DNA from: Kitasatospora sp. NBC_00240 | GTDB lineage: Bacteria > Actinomycetota > Actinomycetes > Streptomycetales > Streptomycetaceae | DNA: 64,000 nt | Direction of reading: 5' to 3' | Assembly (NCBI RefSeq): GCF_026342405.1 | Contig: NZ_JAPEMU010000001.1 | Span: 2,976,001-3,040,000, forward strand | In this document: positions 28,379-35,592 of the stretch, piece by piece | Layout of the letters: each line of letters starts with the position of its first letter | Position numbering within the stretch: position 1 is the stretch's first letter | Position numbers and translations under genes: made by a program | The notes under the pieces: model-generated | Database searches by the model: none | What the model was told of the DNA's origin: nothing | Seen by the model: only the letters and a program-made list of their open reading frames with translations

Positions 28379-29191
28379 CTATCCGGGGCCCTCCGCGACG
28401 GCCCGGTCCGCCTCGGCCGGGTCCAGCTCCGCGGCGTCCCGGCGCAGCCACAGGAAGTACTCGACGTTCCCGGACGGGCCGGGCAGCGGGCTGGCCGTGA
28501 CCGCCCGCACCCCGAGCCCGAGGGCCCAGGCCTGCGCGGCCACCCGGCGGACCATCTCGGCCCGCAGCTCCGGGCTGCGGACCACCCCGCCGCTGCCGAG
28601 CCGCTCCTTGCCGATCTCGAACTGGGGCTTGACCATCAGCACCAGGTCCGCGTCCTCGGCGCTGCACGCCGCCAGCGCCGGCAGCACCAGTCCGAGCGAG
28701 ATGAAGGACAGGTCGCCGACGACCAGGTCGACGGGCGAGCCGCCGATCTGCTCCAGGCCGAGCTCGCGCACGTTGGTGCGGTCCATCACGGTGACCCGCT
28801 CGTCGCTCTGCAGCGACCAGGCCAGCTGCCCGTAGCCGACGTCCACCGCCAGGACGTGCGCGGCGCCCGCCCGCAGCAGGACGTCGGTGAAGCCGCCGGT
28901 GGACGCGCCGGCGTCCAGCGCCCGGCGGCCGGCCACCACGAGGCCCTGCGGCACGAAGGCCGCGAAGGCGCCCGCCAGCTTGTGCCCGCCGCGCGAGACG
29001 TAGTCCGGGTCGTTCTCGTCCTTGGCGACCACCACGGCGGCCGCGGTCTCGACCTGCGTCGCCGGCTTGGTCGCGGTGGTGCCGCCGACGGTCACCCGCC
29101 CGGCCGCGATCAGCTCGGACGCGTGCTCGCGCGACCGGGCCAGCTTGCGGCGGACCAGCTCCGCGTCGAGTCGGCGTCGTGCCACTGCCAC
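28379..29191 (-). CDS. tlyA: TlyA-type 16S/23S rRNA 2'-O-methyltransferase
   Basis: A 270-residue protein. An N-terminal S4 RNA-binding domain (ARRRLDAELVRRKLARSREH, residues 3-22) is followed by an FtsJ/RrmJ-like methyltransferase domain with the SAM loop ALDAGASTGGFTDVLL near 92 and VVGDLSFISLGL near 160. TlyA methylates C1409 of 16S and C1920 of 23S rRNA at the ribose 2'-OH in mycobacteria, conferring capreomycin sensitivity. The GTG at 29191 is the usual start in this family. Upstream come two conserved unknown genes. Confidence 0.93.
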   Translation of the reverse strand: MAVARRRLDAELVRRKLARSREHASELIAAGRVTVGGTTATKPATQVETAAAVVVAKDENDPDYVSRGGHKLAGAFAAFVPQGLVVAGRRALDAGASTGGFTDVLLRAGAAHVLAVDVGYGQLAWSLQSDERVTVMDRTNVRELGLEQIGGSPVDLVVGDLSFISLGLVLPALAACSAEDADLVLMVKPQFEIGKERLGSGGVVRSPELRAEMVRRVAAQAWALGLGVRAVTASPLPGPSGNVEYFLWLRRDAAELDPAEADRAVAEGPG

Positions 29192-29268
29192 TGGGTTTCA
29201 GCTCCTACCGCTGCCTGTCGCCACCCACCGCGCCGTCCTCCGCGGTGTGCTGCTGCCAGGTGTCGCCT

Positions 29269-29355
29269 GCTTGAACGGACTGCCTTGAGGGACGGCTCGA
29301 ACAACTCTGCTTGAACGGACTGCCCGAACGGACTGCCCGAACGGACGGCTCGAAG
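29269..29355. repeat. Short direct repeats upstream of tlyA
   Basis: GCTTGAACGGACTGCC occurs at 29269-29284 and again at 29309-29324, followed by CGAACGGACTGCC and CGAACGGACGGCTCGAA. The array fills much of the leader before tlyA. Function unknown; probably slippage. Confidence 0.6.
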
Positions 29356-29420
29356 ACCGGCCCGCCCCGGACGGCCGAAGGGAACGGCCGGGCCGTCGCG
29401 ATCCGGGCCCGCGGCCGGCC

Positions 29421-29702
29421 TCAGGACCGGTCGAGCGCGGCGAGGGTCTCCCCCAGCCGCTGGTGAACATCTTCGTACACCGGGAGGTGCCCCTCGGTCG
29501 GGACCCCGTCCAGCGCCTCCAGCAGGCCGATCGCCGCGTCCACCGCCGGATCGCCGGTCGGGGTGAACTCCACGCCGAGCGGACGCACTTCGGCGTCCCG
29601 GCCGGCCGCCGCGGCAGAGACGGCCGGCCCACCCCCGGCGGCGGGCACGGGAGCGGAGGCGGGCGAGGGAGCGGAGGCGGGCGGTGCGGTGCGGTCAGGC
29701 AT
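29421..29702 (-). CDS. Conserved small hypothetical protein
   Basis: A 93-residue protein: a Pro/Ala-rich start (about 1-38), then a short conserved helical part with VDAAIGLLEALDGVPTEGHL and VYEDVHQRLGETLAALD. No known domain or catalytic residue is evident. It overlaps the end of the preceding gene by 8 nt, so both are cotranscribed, and it precedes tlyA. Similar small proteins occupy this position in other streptomycetes, to my recollection. Confidence 0.65.
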   Translation of the reverse strand: MPDRTAPPASAPSPASAPVPAAGGGPAVSAAAAGRDAEVRPLGVEFTPTGDPAVDAAIGLLEALDGVPTEGHLPVYEDVHQRLGETLAALDRS

Positions 29703-30708
29703 CGGGGCCCTTGCTGCTCGTCGTCCGGCGCACGGTCGTCCGCTTGGTCGCCGCCCGCTTGGCCGCGCCGCCCGCCGGGGCCGCCTTCTTCGCCGTCGGC
29801 TGCCCGGTGGAGGCGGTCTTGGTGACCGTGGTCTTCTTGCCCGCCGCCTTCTTCGCGGCGGCCTTCTTCGCCGGCGCCGCCTTGTCCGGCGTGCTGCTCC
29901 CGGCCGCCGCGCCCTTGGCCGGTGTCGGCCCGGCGGACGTCCCCTTGGTGGGTGTCCCCTTGGCGGGCGCCCCCTTCGCGGGCGTCCCCTTCGCCGCCGT
30001 CCGCCCGGTCGCGCCGCCCCGGCTCGTCGCCGTGCCGCCCGTCCCGGCCTTGCCCGCCGGCTTCCCGGCCGGCTTCCGGGTGGCCTTCCCGGCCGCCGCC
30101 CGCTTCACCGGCGCCGTCCCGGCCGTCGGCCGTGGGGCTTGCGGCTCCTCGGCGGCCCAGGCCTCGCGCGCCTGCGCCCCGCCGTCCGGCTCCGGCGACC
30201 CGCCGTCGTCCACCGGCACCCGCTCGGCCACTATCGGCTCGCCCGGCCGGCCGCCGCTGTCCCGCGGCTCGTCACCCTGCTCCCAGCCGTGGCCGAACAG
30301 TCCGTCCGCCCGCGCCGCGGCCGCGCCGTTCTTGTCGGCCGGCCGAGCCGCCGGGGCACTGTCCTCGTCGACGTCCCGCAGCCTGCTCTCCAGGTACGCC
30401 AGCACGACGCCGACCTTGGTCACCTGGTCGCCGACCTTCTCGAAGGCCTTCTCCACCTCGCTGCGGGCCACCCCGGTGGCCAGGTCGAAGCCGGCGCGGC
30501 CGGCCGTGACCGCCTCCTCCGCCAGGGTCTGCAACGACTTGACCGAGGGCGGGAACTGGCCGGCCGCGCGCGCCTTGCGCTCGACCTCGGCCAGGTCGAT
30601 CCCGCTGCGTTCGAGCAGTTCGGCGGCGGTCAGCACGACGCGCTTCCCGGCCTCCTCGGCCAGCCCGGAGGCGACCGTGACAAATCCCCGCACCGTGTCC
30701 CGCAGCAT
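29695..30708 (-). CDS. Conserved protein with histone-H1-like Lys/Ala/Pro tail
   Basis: A 337-residue protein. The first 125 residues are helical (MLRDTVRGFVTVASGLAEEA; SLQTLAEEAVTAGRAGFDLA; VEKAFEKVGDQVTKVGVVLA). Residues 125-190 are acidic and disordered, and the remainder is a basic tail built of AKG/TPAKG, KKAAAKKA and KRAATKR repeats like eukaryotic H1 or bacterial HupB/HU-PAAK tails. Binding to DNA or RNA through the tail is likely but inferred. The ATG at 30708 follows AAGGAGG at 7 nt, much better than the ATG codons upstream. It heads the transcript with the small gene and tlyA. Confidence 0.7.
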   Translation of the reverse strand: MLRDTVRGFVTVASGLAEEAGKRVVLTAAELLERSGIDLAEVERKARAAGQFPPSVKSLQTLAEEAVTAGRAGFDLATGVARSEVEKAFEKVGDQVTKVGVVLAYLESRLRDVDEDSAPAARPADKNGAAAARADGLFGHGWEQGDEPRDSGGRPGEPIVAERVPVDDGGSPEPDGGAQAREAWAAEEPQAPRPTAGTAPVKRAAAGKATRKPAGKPAGKAGTGGTATSRGGATGRTAAKGTPAKGAPAKGTPTKGTSAGPTPAKGAAAGSSTPDKAAPAKKAAAKKAAGKKTTVTKTASTGQPTAKKAAPAGGAAKRAATKRTTVRRTTSSKGPDA

Positions 30709-30875
30709 CCGGGCGCCTCCTTCGTGCATCACTCCGTCATGGAAGGCCCCGGAACGGCCCGGCGCCCACTGACGACGCTACCGCCAAGGTGCCCCGGCCC
30801 GCTGCAGGCGATCGCCCCACCGGGCTGCGATAGCGTGAAGGTCCGATCGCCGAAGACCAGGAGTGGACAGCAGCC

Positions 30876-31223
30876 ATGGCCAACGCCGAGGAGTGCCGCG
30901 AGGCATTGGAGCAGCTCAGCCGGAACATGGCGAACTCCACCGGCGACGTCCGCAAGGCGGCCGCCCTCGACCGCTCCCTGACTTGTTGGATCACCGACCT
31001 CGACATCACCTTCCACGGTCGGCTGCGCGAGGGCCGGATCCAGGACGTCACCCAGGTGCCCGGAGCCCCCGCCGAGAAGGCCGAGATCCGGCTCTCGATG
31101 TCCGGCGACGACCTGGTCGCGATGGTCGGCGGCCCGCTGAACTTCGCCTCGGCCTGGGCCGGCGGCCGGGTCAAGCTGGAGGCCGGCTTCCGGGACCTGC
31201 TCCGGCTGCGCACCCTCCTCTGA
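30876..31223 (+). CDS. SCP2 sterol-binding-fold protein
   Basis: A 115-residue single-domain SCP2 protein. The features are an amphipathic helix at the start, a central sheet (DLDITFHGRLREG, AEIRLSMSGDDLVAMV) and the family motif GGRVKLEAGFRDLLRLR at the end. SCP2 folds bind hydrophobic ligands; the ligand here is unknown. The ATG at 30876 follows CAGGAG. It is divergent from the H1-tailed protein. The stop codon lies within a tandem repeat (31215-31289). Confidence 0.88.
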   Translation: MANAEECREALEQLSRNMANSTGDVRKAAALDRSLTCWITDLDITFHGRLREGRIQDVTQVPGAPAEKAEIRLSMSGDDLVAMVGGPLNFASAWAGGRVKLEAGFRDLLRLRTLL

Positions 31224-31289
31224 GACGTCCTCCTCTGAGACGTCCTCCTCCGAGCGCGTCCTCCTCCGAGCGCGTCCTCCTCCGGGCGC
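31215..31289. repeat. Tandem repeat spanning the SCP2 stop codon
   Basis: Four full units and one partial unit: CTCCTCTGAGACGTC twice (15 bp), then CTCCTCCGAGCGCGTC twice (16 bp), then a 13-bp partial. The first unit contains the stop codon of the SCP2 gene. Confidence 0.85.
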
Positions 31290-31386
31290 ACGCGCCGCCG
31301 CCCGAGCAGCGAAGCGCGCCGTGGCCGGGAGGACGGGCGCCGCCGACGCTCTTCCACAACCAGTGGCGCCGCCCTAACGTTGGGTC

Positions 31387-32034
31387 ATGAACAGGGTGCG
31401 GGTGGACCGTTCGAATCCCGACGTGGTCGACGTGGTGCTTCGCGAGGGAGTCGGGCCGCTCGTGTTCGCCGTCAAGCGTTGGCCCGGGGAAGTGCTCGGG
31501 TCGCTGGTGGCCGGCGCCGTCTGCGGCGCCCCGGCCTATGCGGTCATGGCATTGGCCTACAGCCCGGGGCCCGGCCGGATCTGGGCCGCGGTCGGAATCG
31601 CCGCCCTGCTGGGACTCGTCGTCAACACGTTCGCGATCGTGTACGGGGCCTTCCGGGACGTGACCCGGCTGCGTTTCTCCCCCGCCGCCGCCCCGGACAC
31701 CATGACCGTCGTCCGGGGCACCCGCACGGACCGGCCCAGACCGCTCACCGACGTACAACAGATTTGGATCGAGCACTCCGTCGTGGAGTCGTACAAGAGG
31801 GACCGGAAGCCCGTTTCCGCCAAGGTCACCCTGTACGTGCTGCTGAGGAACGGCCGCCTGGTCCGGCCCGCGTCACTGCCCCCGTGGACGACCGACACCA
31901 CGGCCCTGCAGCAGGAGCTGCAACGGATACTCGCCCCCGCCGCCGTCCAGGTGGACCTGGTCGTCCAACGCCGCGTGGAGTCCGTTCCGGGGCTGGGCGT
32001 GAGCGGCGGCGGCTCCACCGGCGGCGGAAGCTGA
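31387..32034 (+). CDS. Small membrane protein of unknown function
   Basis: A 215-residue protein with two adjacent hydrophobic segments (about 37-58, VLGSLVAGAVCGAPAYAVMA; and about 66-87, WAAVGIAALLGLVVNTFAIV), then a soluble C-terminus (about 95-200) that may form a PH-like sheet. It ends in a Gly/Ser tail. No family is recognised. A -10-like TAACGT ends 6 nt before the ATG, which suggests a leaderless transcript; no ribosome-binding site is visible. Confidence 0.7.
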   Translation: MNRVRVDRSNPDVVDVVLREGVGPLVFAVKRWPGEVLGSLVAGAVCGAPAYAVMALAYSPGPGRIWAAVGIAALLGLVVNTFAIVYGAFRDVTRLRFSPAAAPDTMTVVRGTRTDRPRPLTDVQQIWIEHSVVESYKRDRKPVSAKVTLYVLLRNGRLVRPASLPPWTTDTTALQQELQRILAPAAVQVDLVVQRRVESVPGLGVSGGGSTGGGS

Positions 32035-32277
32035 TCCGGCCCGGTCGGCCGGCCCGTCCACAGGAGGGTGGCCGAGTGGCGGTGACCGCACACCTCGGCG
32101 TCCGCGTCCCGGGCCCTGGTACTCCGCTCCCGGCAGGCACCTGCACCCGCCCGCGCGGAGCGGCTTGACGCCGCTCGTGCGGGGCGGCGCCCAGGATCCG
32201 GCGGGAGGGGGACGGGTACCCGGCGGTCCCGGTCTCCCCGGTCCCGTCGGGCACCCTCCGGCACGCTGCCGGCCGGG

Positions 32278-33330
32278 TCAGAACCCGAGGTCTGCCAGCG
32301 CCTTGCGCCCGTCCGGCGCACCGGTGCCGGCCGCGCCGCCGTCCAGCGCCGTCCAGGCCGCCGCGCACAGCGCCCGCAGCCCGTCGTAGCGGTCCTCCCC
32401 GACCCCGGCCAGCCGCAGCACACCCTCCGCGACCGAGGCCGTCCAACCGCCGCAGGCGAAGCCGCCACCGTCCACCGGCTCCACCGCCGGCTGGGCGAGC
32501 AGCAGGCCGCGCAGGTCCTCGGCCAGGTAGGTGGGCCGGTGCTCGACGGGGGCGGTCAGCAGCTGCGCGGGGGTGGTGACGCCGGTGAAGACCAGCAGGC
32601 TGTCCACCCCGCCGTTGTGGGCGCCCTCGATGTCGGTGTCCAGGCGGTCGCCGACCACCAGCGGCCGCCTGGCGCCCGTCCGCAGCACCGTCTCCCGGTG
32701 CATCGGCGGCATCGGCTTGCCCGCGACCTCCGGCTCGACCCCGGTCGCGGCCCGGACGGCCGCCACCAGCGTCCCGTTCCCGGGCGCGATGCCGCGGGCC
32801 GTCGGGATGGTCAGGTCCGTGTTGGACGCGACCCACGGCAGCCCCTCCTGCACCGCGTAGGAGGCCTCCGCGAGCTGCGCCCAGCCCACCGACGGGTCGT
32901 ACCCCTGCACCACCGCGGCCGGGCCCTCGTCCAGCGAACGCACCGCGACGAGCCCGCGCTCGGCCACCGCCTCCACCAGCCCGGCGCCCCCGATCACCAG
33001 CACCTTGGAGCCGGCCGGCACCTTGTCGGCCACCAGCCGGGCCGCCGCCTGCGCCGAGTTGATCACGTCCCCGGCCTCGGCCGGCACCCCCAGCTCGGTC
33101 AGGTGGTCGGCCACCACCTGCGGCGGCCGGGAGGCGTTGTTGGTGACGTACGCCAGGCGCATCCCGGCGTCCCGGGCCGCATCCAGTGACTCCACCGCGT
33201 GCGCGATCGCGTCCGGGCCGGCGTAGACCACCCCGTCGAGGTCGAGCAGGGCGGTGTCGTACGCCTCGGTCAGCGGGCGGTCACTGCCGGCCGGTGCGGT
33301 GCGCCGCGCGGTGGTTGCCGTGTCGTTCAT
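32278..33330 (-). CDS. HAD-IIA (NagD-like) phosphatase
   Basis: A 350-residue phosphatase of the NagD/phosphoglycolate phosphatase group. Motif I is LLDLDGVVYAG with nucleophiles D30 and D32. YVTNNASRPP is motif II, and GKPMPPMH plus VVGDRLDTDIEGA are motifs III and IV. Substrates of this family are small phosphate esters; none can be assigned. The last 75 residues form an extra C-terminal part. Its ATG overlaps the TPR gene stop by 4 nt (ATGA), indicating one transcript. Confidence 0.9.
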   Translation of the reverse strand: MNDTATTARRTAPAGSDRPLTEAYDTALLDLDGVVYAGPDAIAHAVESLDAARDAGMRLAYVTNNASRPPQVVADHLTELGVPAEAGDVINSAQAAARLVADKVPAGSKVLVIGGAGLVEAVAERGLVAVRSLDEGPAAVVQGYDPSVGWAQLAEASYAVQEGLPWVASNTDLTIPTARGIAPGNGTLVAAVRAATGVEPEVAGKPMPPMHRETVLRTGARRPLVVGDRLDTDIEGAHNGGVDSLLVFTGVTTPAQLLTAPVEHRPTYLAEDLRGLLLAQPAVEPVDGGGFACGGWTASVAEGVLRLAGVGEDRYDGLRALCAAAWTALDGGAAGTGAPDGRKALADLGF

Positions 33331-33965
33331 TCGTGCTCTTCCTCGTTGTCCGTCAGCTCCGCGTCGCCCGCGCCATTGCCGGCCTTGTCCATGCCCTGGC
33401 CCGGGCCCGCCGCGCCGCCCGTACCGTCCGGTGGGACGGTGCCGGCCTCGCTGCCGGCCGGCGGCCCCGAGTAGCCGGGCGCGCCGGGCAGCAGCGGCCC
33501 GTACGCTCCGGCCCGGGCCGCCAGCGTCGCCCGGGTCTGCCGGAGCGCGGCCCGGTAGTGGGCCGTCCCGGGGCTCATCGCCACCGCCAGCGCCAGGTGC
33601 TTGGCGGAGGTCTCGAAGTCGCCCAGCCGGGCGGCCGAGATGCCCCAGCCGAACCGAGCGTAGTCGTCCGACGGGTCGGCCATCGCCACCGCCCGGAAGT
33701 TCTCCAGCGCGGCCGCGTACGAACCCGCGTCGTACTGCGCCCTGGCCAGCGCCTCACGGATGCTGTGCGAATGCGGCTCGGCCGCCGCCGCTCTGGCCAG
33801 CAACTGCACCGCGGCCCCCGGATGCCCCTCGGCCAGCAACTTGGCACCGCGCCGGTACCAGTCGTACACATCGCCCGTCGGCTCGCCCGGCCGCCCCTGC
33901 TCGGGCGCGCCGCCCCCACCGTCGGTGGGTCCGCCGCCGCCGACCCGCTCCTGCCCGTCGCTCAT
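33327..33965 (-). CDS. Tetratricopeptide repeat protein
   Basis: A 212-residue soluble TPR protein. A Gly/Pro-rich start (about 1-30) precedes three TPR units (about 32-135; WYRRGAKLLAEGHPGAAVQL, ALARAQYDAGSYAAALENFR, GWGISAARLGDFETSAKHLA). The C-terminus is Gly/Pro-rich and acidic. It probably mediates protein contacts. Being translationally coupled to the HAD-IIA phosphatase suggests a functional link, which is inference. The ATG at 33965 is chosen from its position upstream of the first TPR. Confidence 0.82.
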   Translation of the reverse strand: MSDGQERVGGGGPTDGGGGAPEQGRPGEPTGDVYDWYRRGAKLLAEGHPGAAVQLLARAAAAEPHSHSIREALARAQYDAGSYAAALENFRAVAMADPSDDYARFGWGISAARLGDFETSAKHLALAVAMSPGTAHYRAALRQTRATLAARAGAYGPLLPGAPGYSGPPAGSEAGTVPPDGTGGAAGPGQGMDKAGNGAGDAELTDNEEEHE

Positions 33966-34061
33966 CCCGTACCTCGCTCCCGGTCCGTCCCACTCCCCGA
34001 CCTGCCGGTCGGCCGGGTGTTCCGATCTCTCAACAACGCGTACCCGATTACGATGCCCAGA

Positions 34062-35432
34062 ATGAGTGCACCCAGTGCAGAAAGCGGAGCGGAGTCTCCG
34101 CAGGGCGGCCCCGGTGATCCCGGGCACGTCGCCACCGCAGGGCTGTCCCTGTCCCCCTTCCGCGGCCTGCGGTACGACCCCGACCGGGTCGGCACGCTGG
34201 CCGCCGTCACCTCTCCCCCGTACGACGTGGTCGACCCGGGCCGGCGGCTCGATCTGGAGACCGCCGACCCGCACAACGTCGTCCGGCTGATCCTGCCGCG
34301 TCCCGAGCCCGAGGACGCCGGCGACCGGCCCGACCGCGACACCCGCTACCGGCACGCGGCGCGGCTGCTGCGGGCCTGGCAGCGCGAGGGCGTGCTGGTC
34401 CCCGACCCGGCGCCCGCGCTGTACGTCTACGAGCAGCGGGCCGCCGACGACGGCACCGGCCCGGGGCGGGTGCAGCGCGGCCTGATCGGCGCGCTGGCGG
34501 TCAGCGGCCCGGAGGGCGGGGTGGTGCTCCCGCACGAGGACGTGATGCCCAAGCCCGTCGCCGACCGGGTCGGCCTGATGCGCACCACCCGCGCCAACCT
34601 CGAACCGCTGCTGCTGACCTACCGGGGCAACGGTGGCGCGGCCGGCGTGATCGAACGCGCCGTGCGGGGCGAGCCGCTGCTCACCACGACCACCACGGAC
34701 GGCACCCACCACCGGCTGTGGGCGGTCACCGCGCCGGCCGACCTCGCCGAGGTCTCCCGCGACCTGGCCACCTGCCGGGCGCTGATCGCCGACGGCCACC
34801 ACCGCTGGGAGATGTACCTGCGGCTCCAGCGCGAGCACCGGCACCTGCCCCGCAGCCCGTGGGACCGCGGCCTGGTGCTGCTGGTCGACACCGCCCGCTA
34901 CCCGCTGCGGGTCCGCGCGATCCACCGGGTGCTCTACCGCCTGCCGGTCGCCGAGGCGCTGGAGCGGCTGGGCGACCACTGGCAGGTCAAAGAGGTCGCC
35001 GGCCCGCTGACCGGCGCCCTGGAGGCCCTCGCCGAGCTCAAGCGGCACGGCGGCAACGGCTTCGTCCTGACCGGCGGGGACGGCCAGTACTGGCTGATCG
35101 GCGAGCCGGACGAGGCCCTGCTGGACGCCACCGTGCCGCAGGGCAAGCCGCAGGAGTGGCGCCACCTGGACGCGACCGTCCTGCACTCCACCCTGCTGGA
35201 CCACACCTGGCACGTCCCGGACGGCCCGGACGACATCGGCTACCTGCACACCGCCGCCGGCGCCGAGCGGGAGGCCGCCCGCACCGGCGGGACGGCCGTC
35301 CTGCTGCACCCGGTCAAGGAGAGCGTGGTGCGGCGGCTGGCCGAGCAGGGCGTCACGATGCCCCGCAAGTCCACCTCCTTCGGCCCGAAGCCGGCCACCG
35401 GCCTGGTGATCCGCAGCCTCGAACTGGGCTGA
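34062..35432 (+). CDS. DUF1015 family protein
   Basis: A 456-residue protein of the DUF1015 family, often annotated as a SpoOJ/ParA/ParB/repB-like conserved protein, with no proven activity. Typical segments: SPPYDVVDPG near 51, NVVRLILPRPEP near 73, ALYVYEQR near 125, LPHEDVMPKPVADRVGLM near 157 and ADGHHRWEMYLRL near 243. The ATG at 34062 is preferred over the one at 34053 because a -10-like TACGAT ends 7 nt before it, consistent with a leaderless message. It is divergent from the TPR gene. Confidence 0.85.
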   Translation: MSAPSAESGAESPQGGPGDPGHVATAGLSLSPFRGLRYDPDRVGTLAAVTSPPYDVVDPGRRLDLETADPHNVVRLILPRPEPEDAGDRPDRDTRYRHAARLLRAWQREGVLVPDPAPALYVYEQRAADDGTGPGRVQRGLIGALAVSGPEGGVVLPHEDVMPKPVADRVGLMRTTRANLEPLLLTYRGNGGAAGVIERAVRGEPLLTTTTTDGTHHRLWAVTAPADLAEVSRDLATCRALIADGHHRWEMYLRLQREHRHLPRSPWDRGLVLLVDTARYPLRVRAIHRVLYRLPVAEALERLGDHWQVKEVAGPLTGALEALAELKRHGGNGFVLTGGDGQYWLIGEPDEALLDATVPQGKPQEWRHLDATVLHSTLLDHTWHVPDGPDDIGYLHTAAGAEREAARTGGTAVLLHPVKESVVRRLAEQGVTMPRKSTSFGPKPATGLVIRSLELG

Positions 35433-35480
35433 GCGGGGGCAGGTCGCCGCCCGGCCGGCGGGCACCGCACACCGGCCCCC

Positions 35481-35523
35481 GCCCCGGCCCCGGCCCCGGC
35501 CCCGGCCCCGGCCCCGGCCCCGG
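35481..35523. repeat. GCCCCG hexanucleotide array
   Basis: About seven perfect head-to-tail copies of GCCCCG just after the DUF1015 stop and before the bidirectional terminator. A likely slippage-prone simple repeat. Confidence 0.85.
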
Positions 35524-35526
35524 AAC

Positions 35527-35572
35527 GACGAAAGCCCGGCCGCACCCGAGTGGGTGCGGCCGGGCTTTCGTC
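35527..35572. terminator. Bidirectional terminator, DUF1015 / RDDR-repeat gene
   Basis: A perfect 21-bp stem with a GAGT loop between convergent genes, 20 nt past the stop of the minus-strand gene. AAAG/CTTT ends give a short U run in both directions. Confidence 0.88.
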
Positions 35573-35592
35573 AGGAGAGACCGAGCGGACGA

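Noticed and set aside
31405..31430. T-arm-like GTTCGAATCCC
   Set aside because: It lies in the first codons of the small membrane protein gene and no D-arm, anticodon arm or acceptor pairing can be built around it.
32055..32145. tRNA-Ser/Leu-like beginning (GGAGGGTGGCCGAGTGGC)
   Set aside because: The first 20 bases look like a tRNA 5' end, but there is no anticodon stem, no GTTCRANNC T-loop, and no matching acceptor strand downstream.
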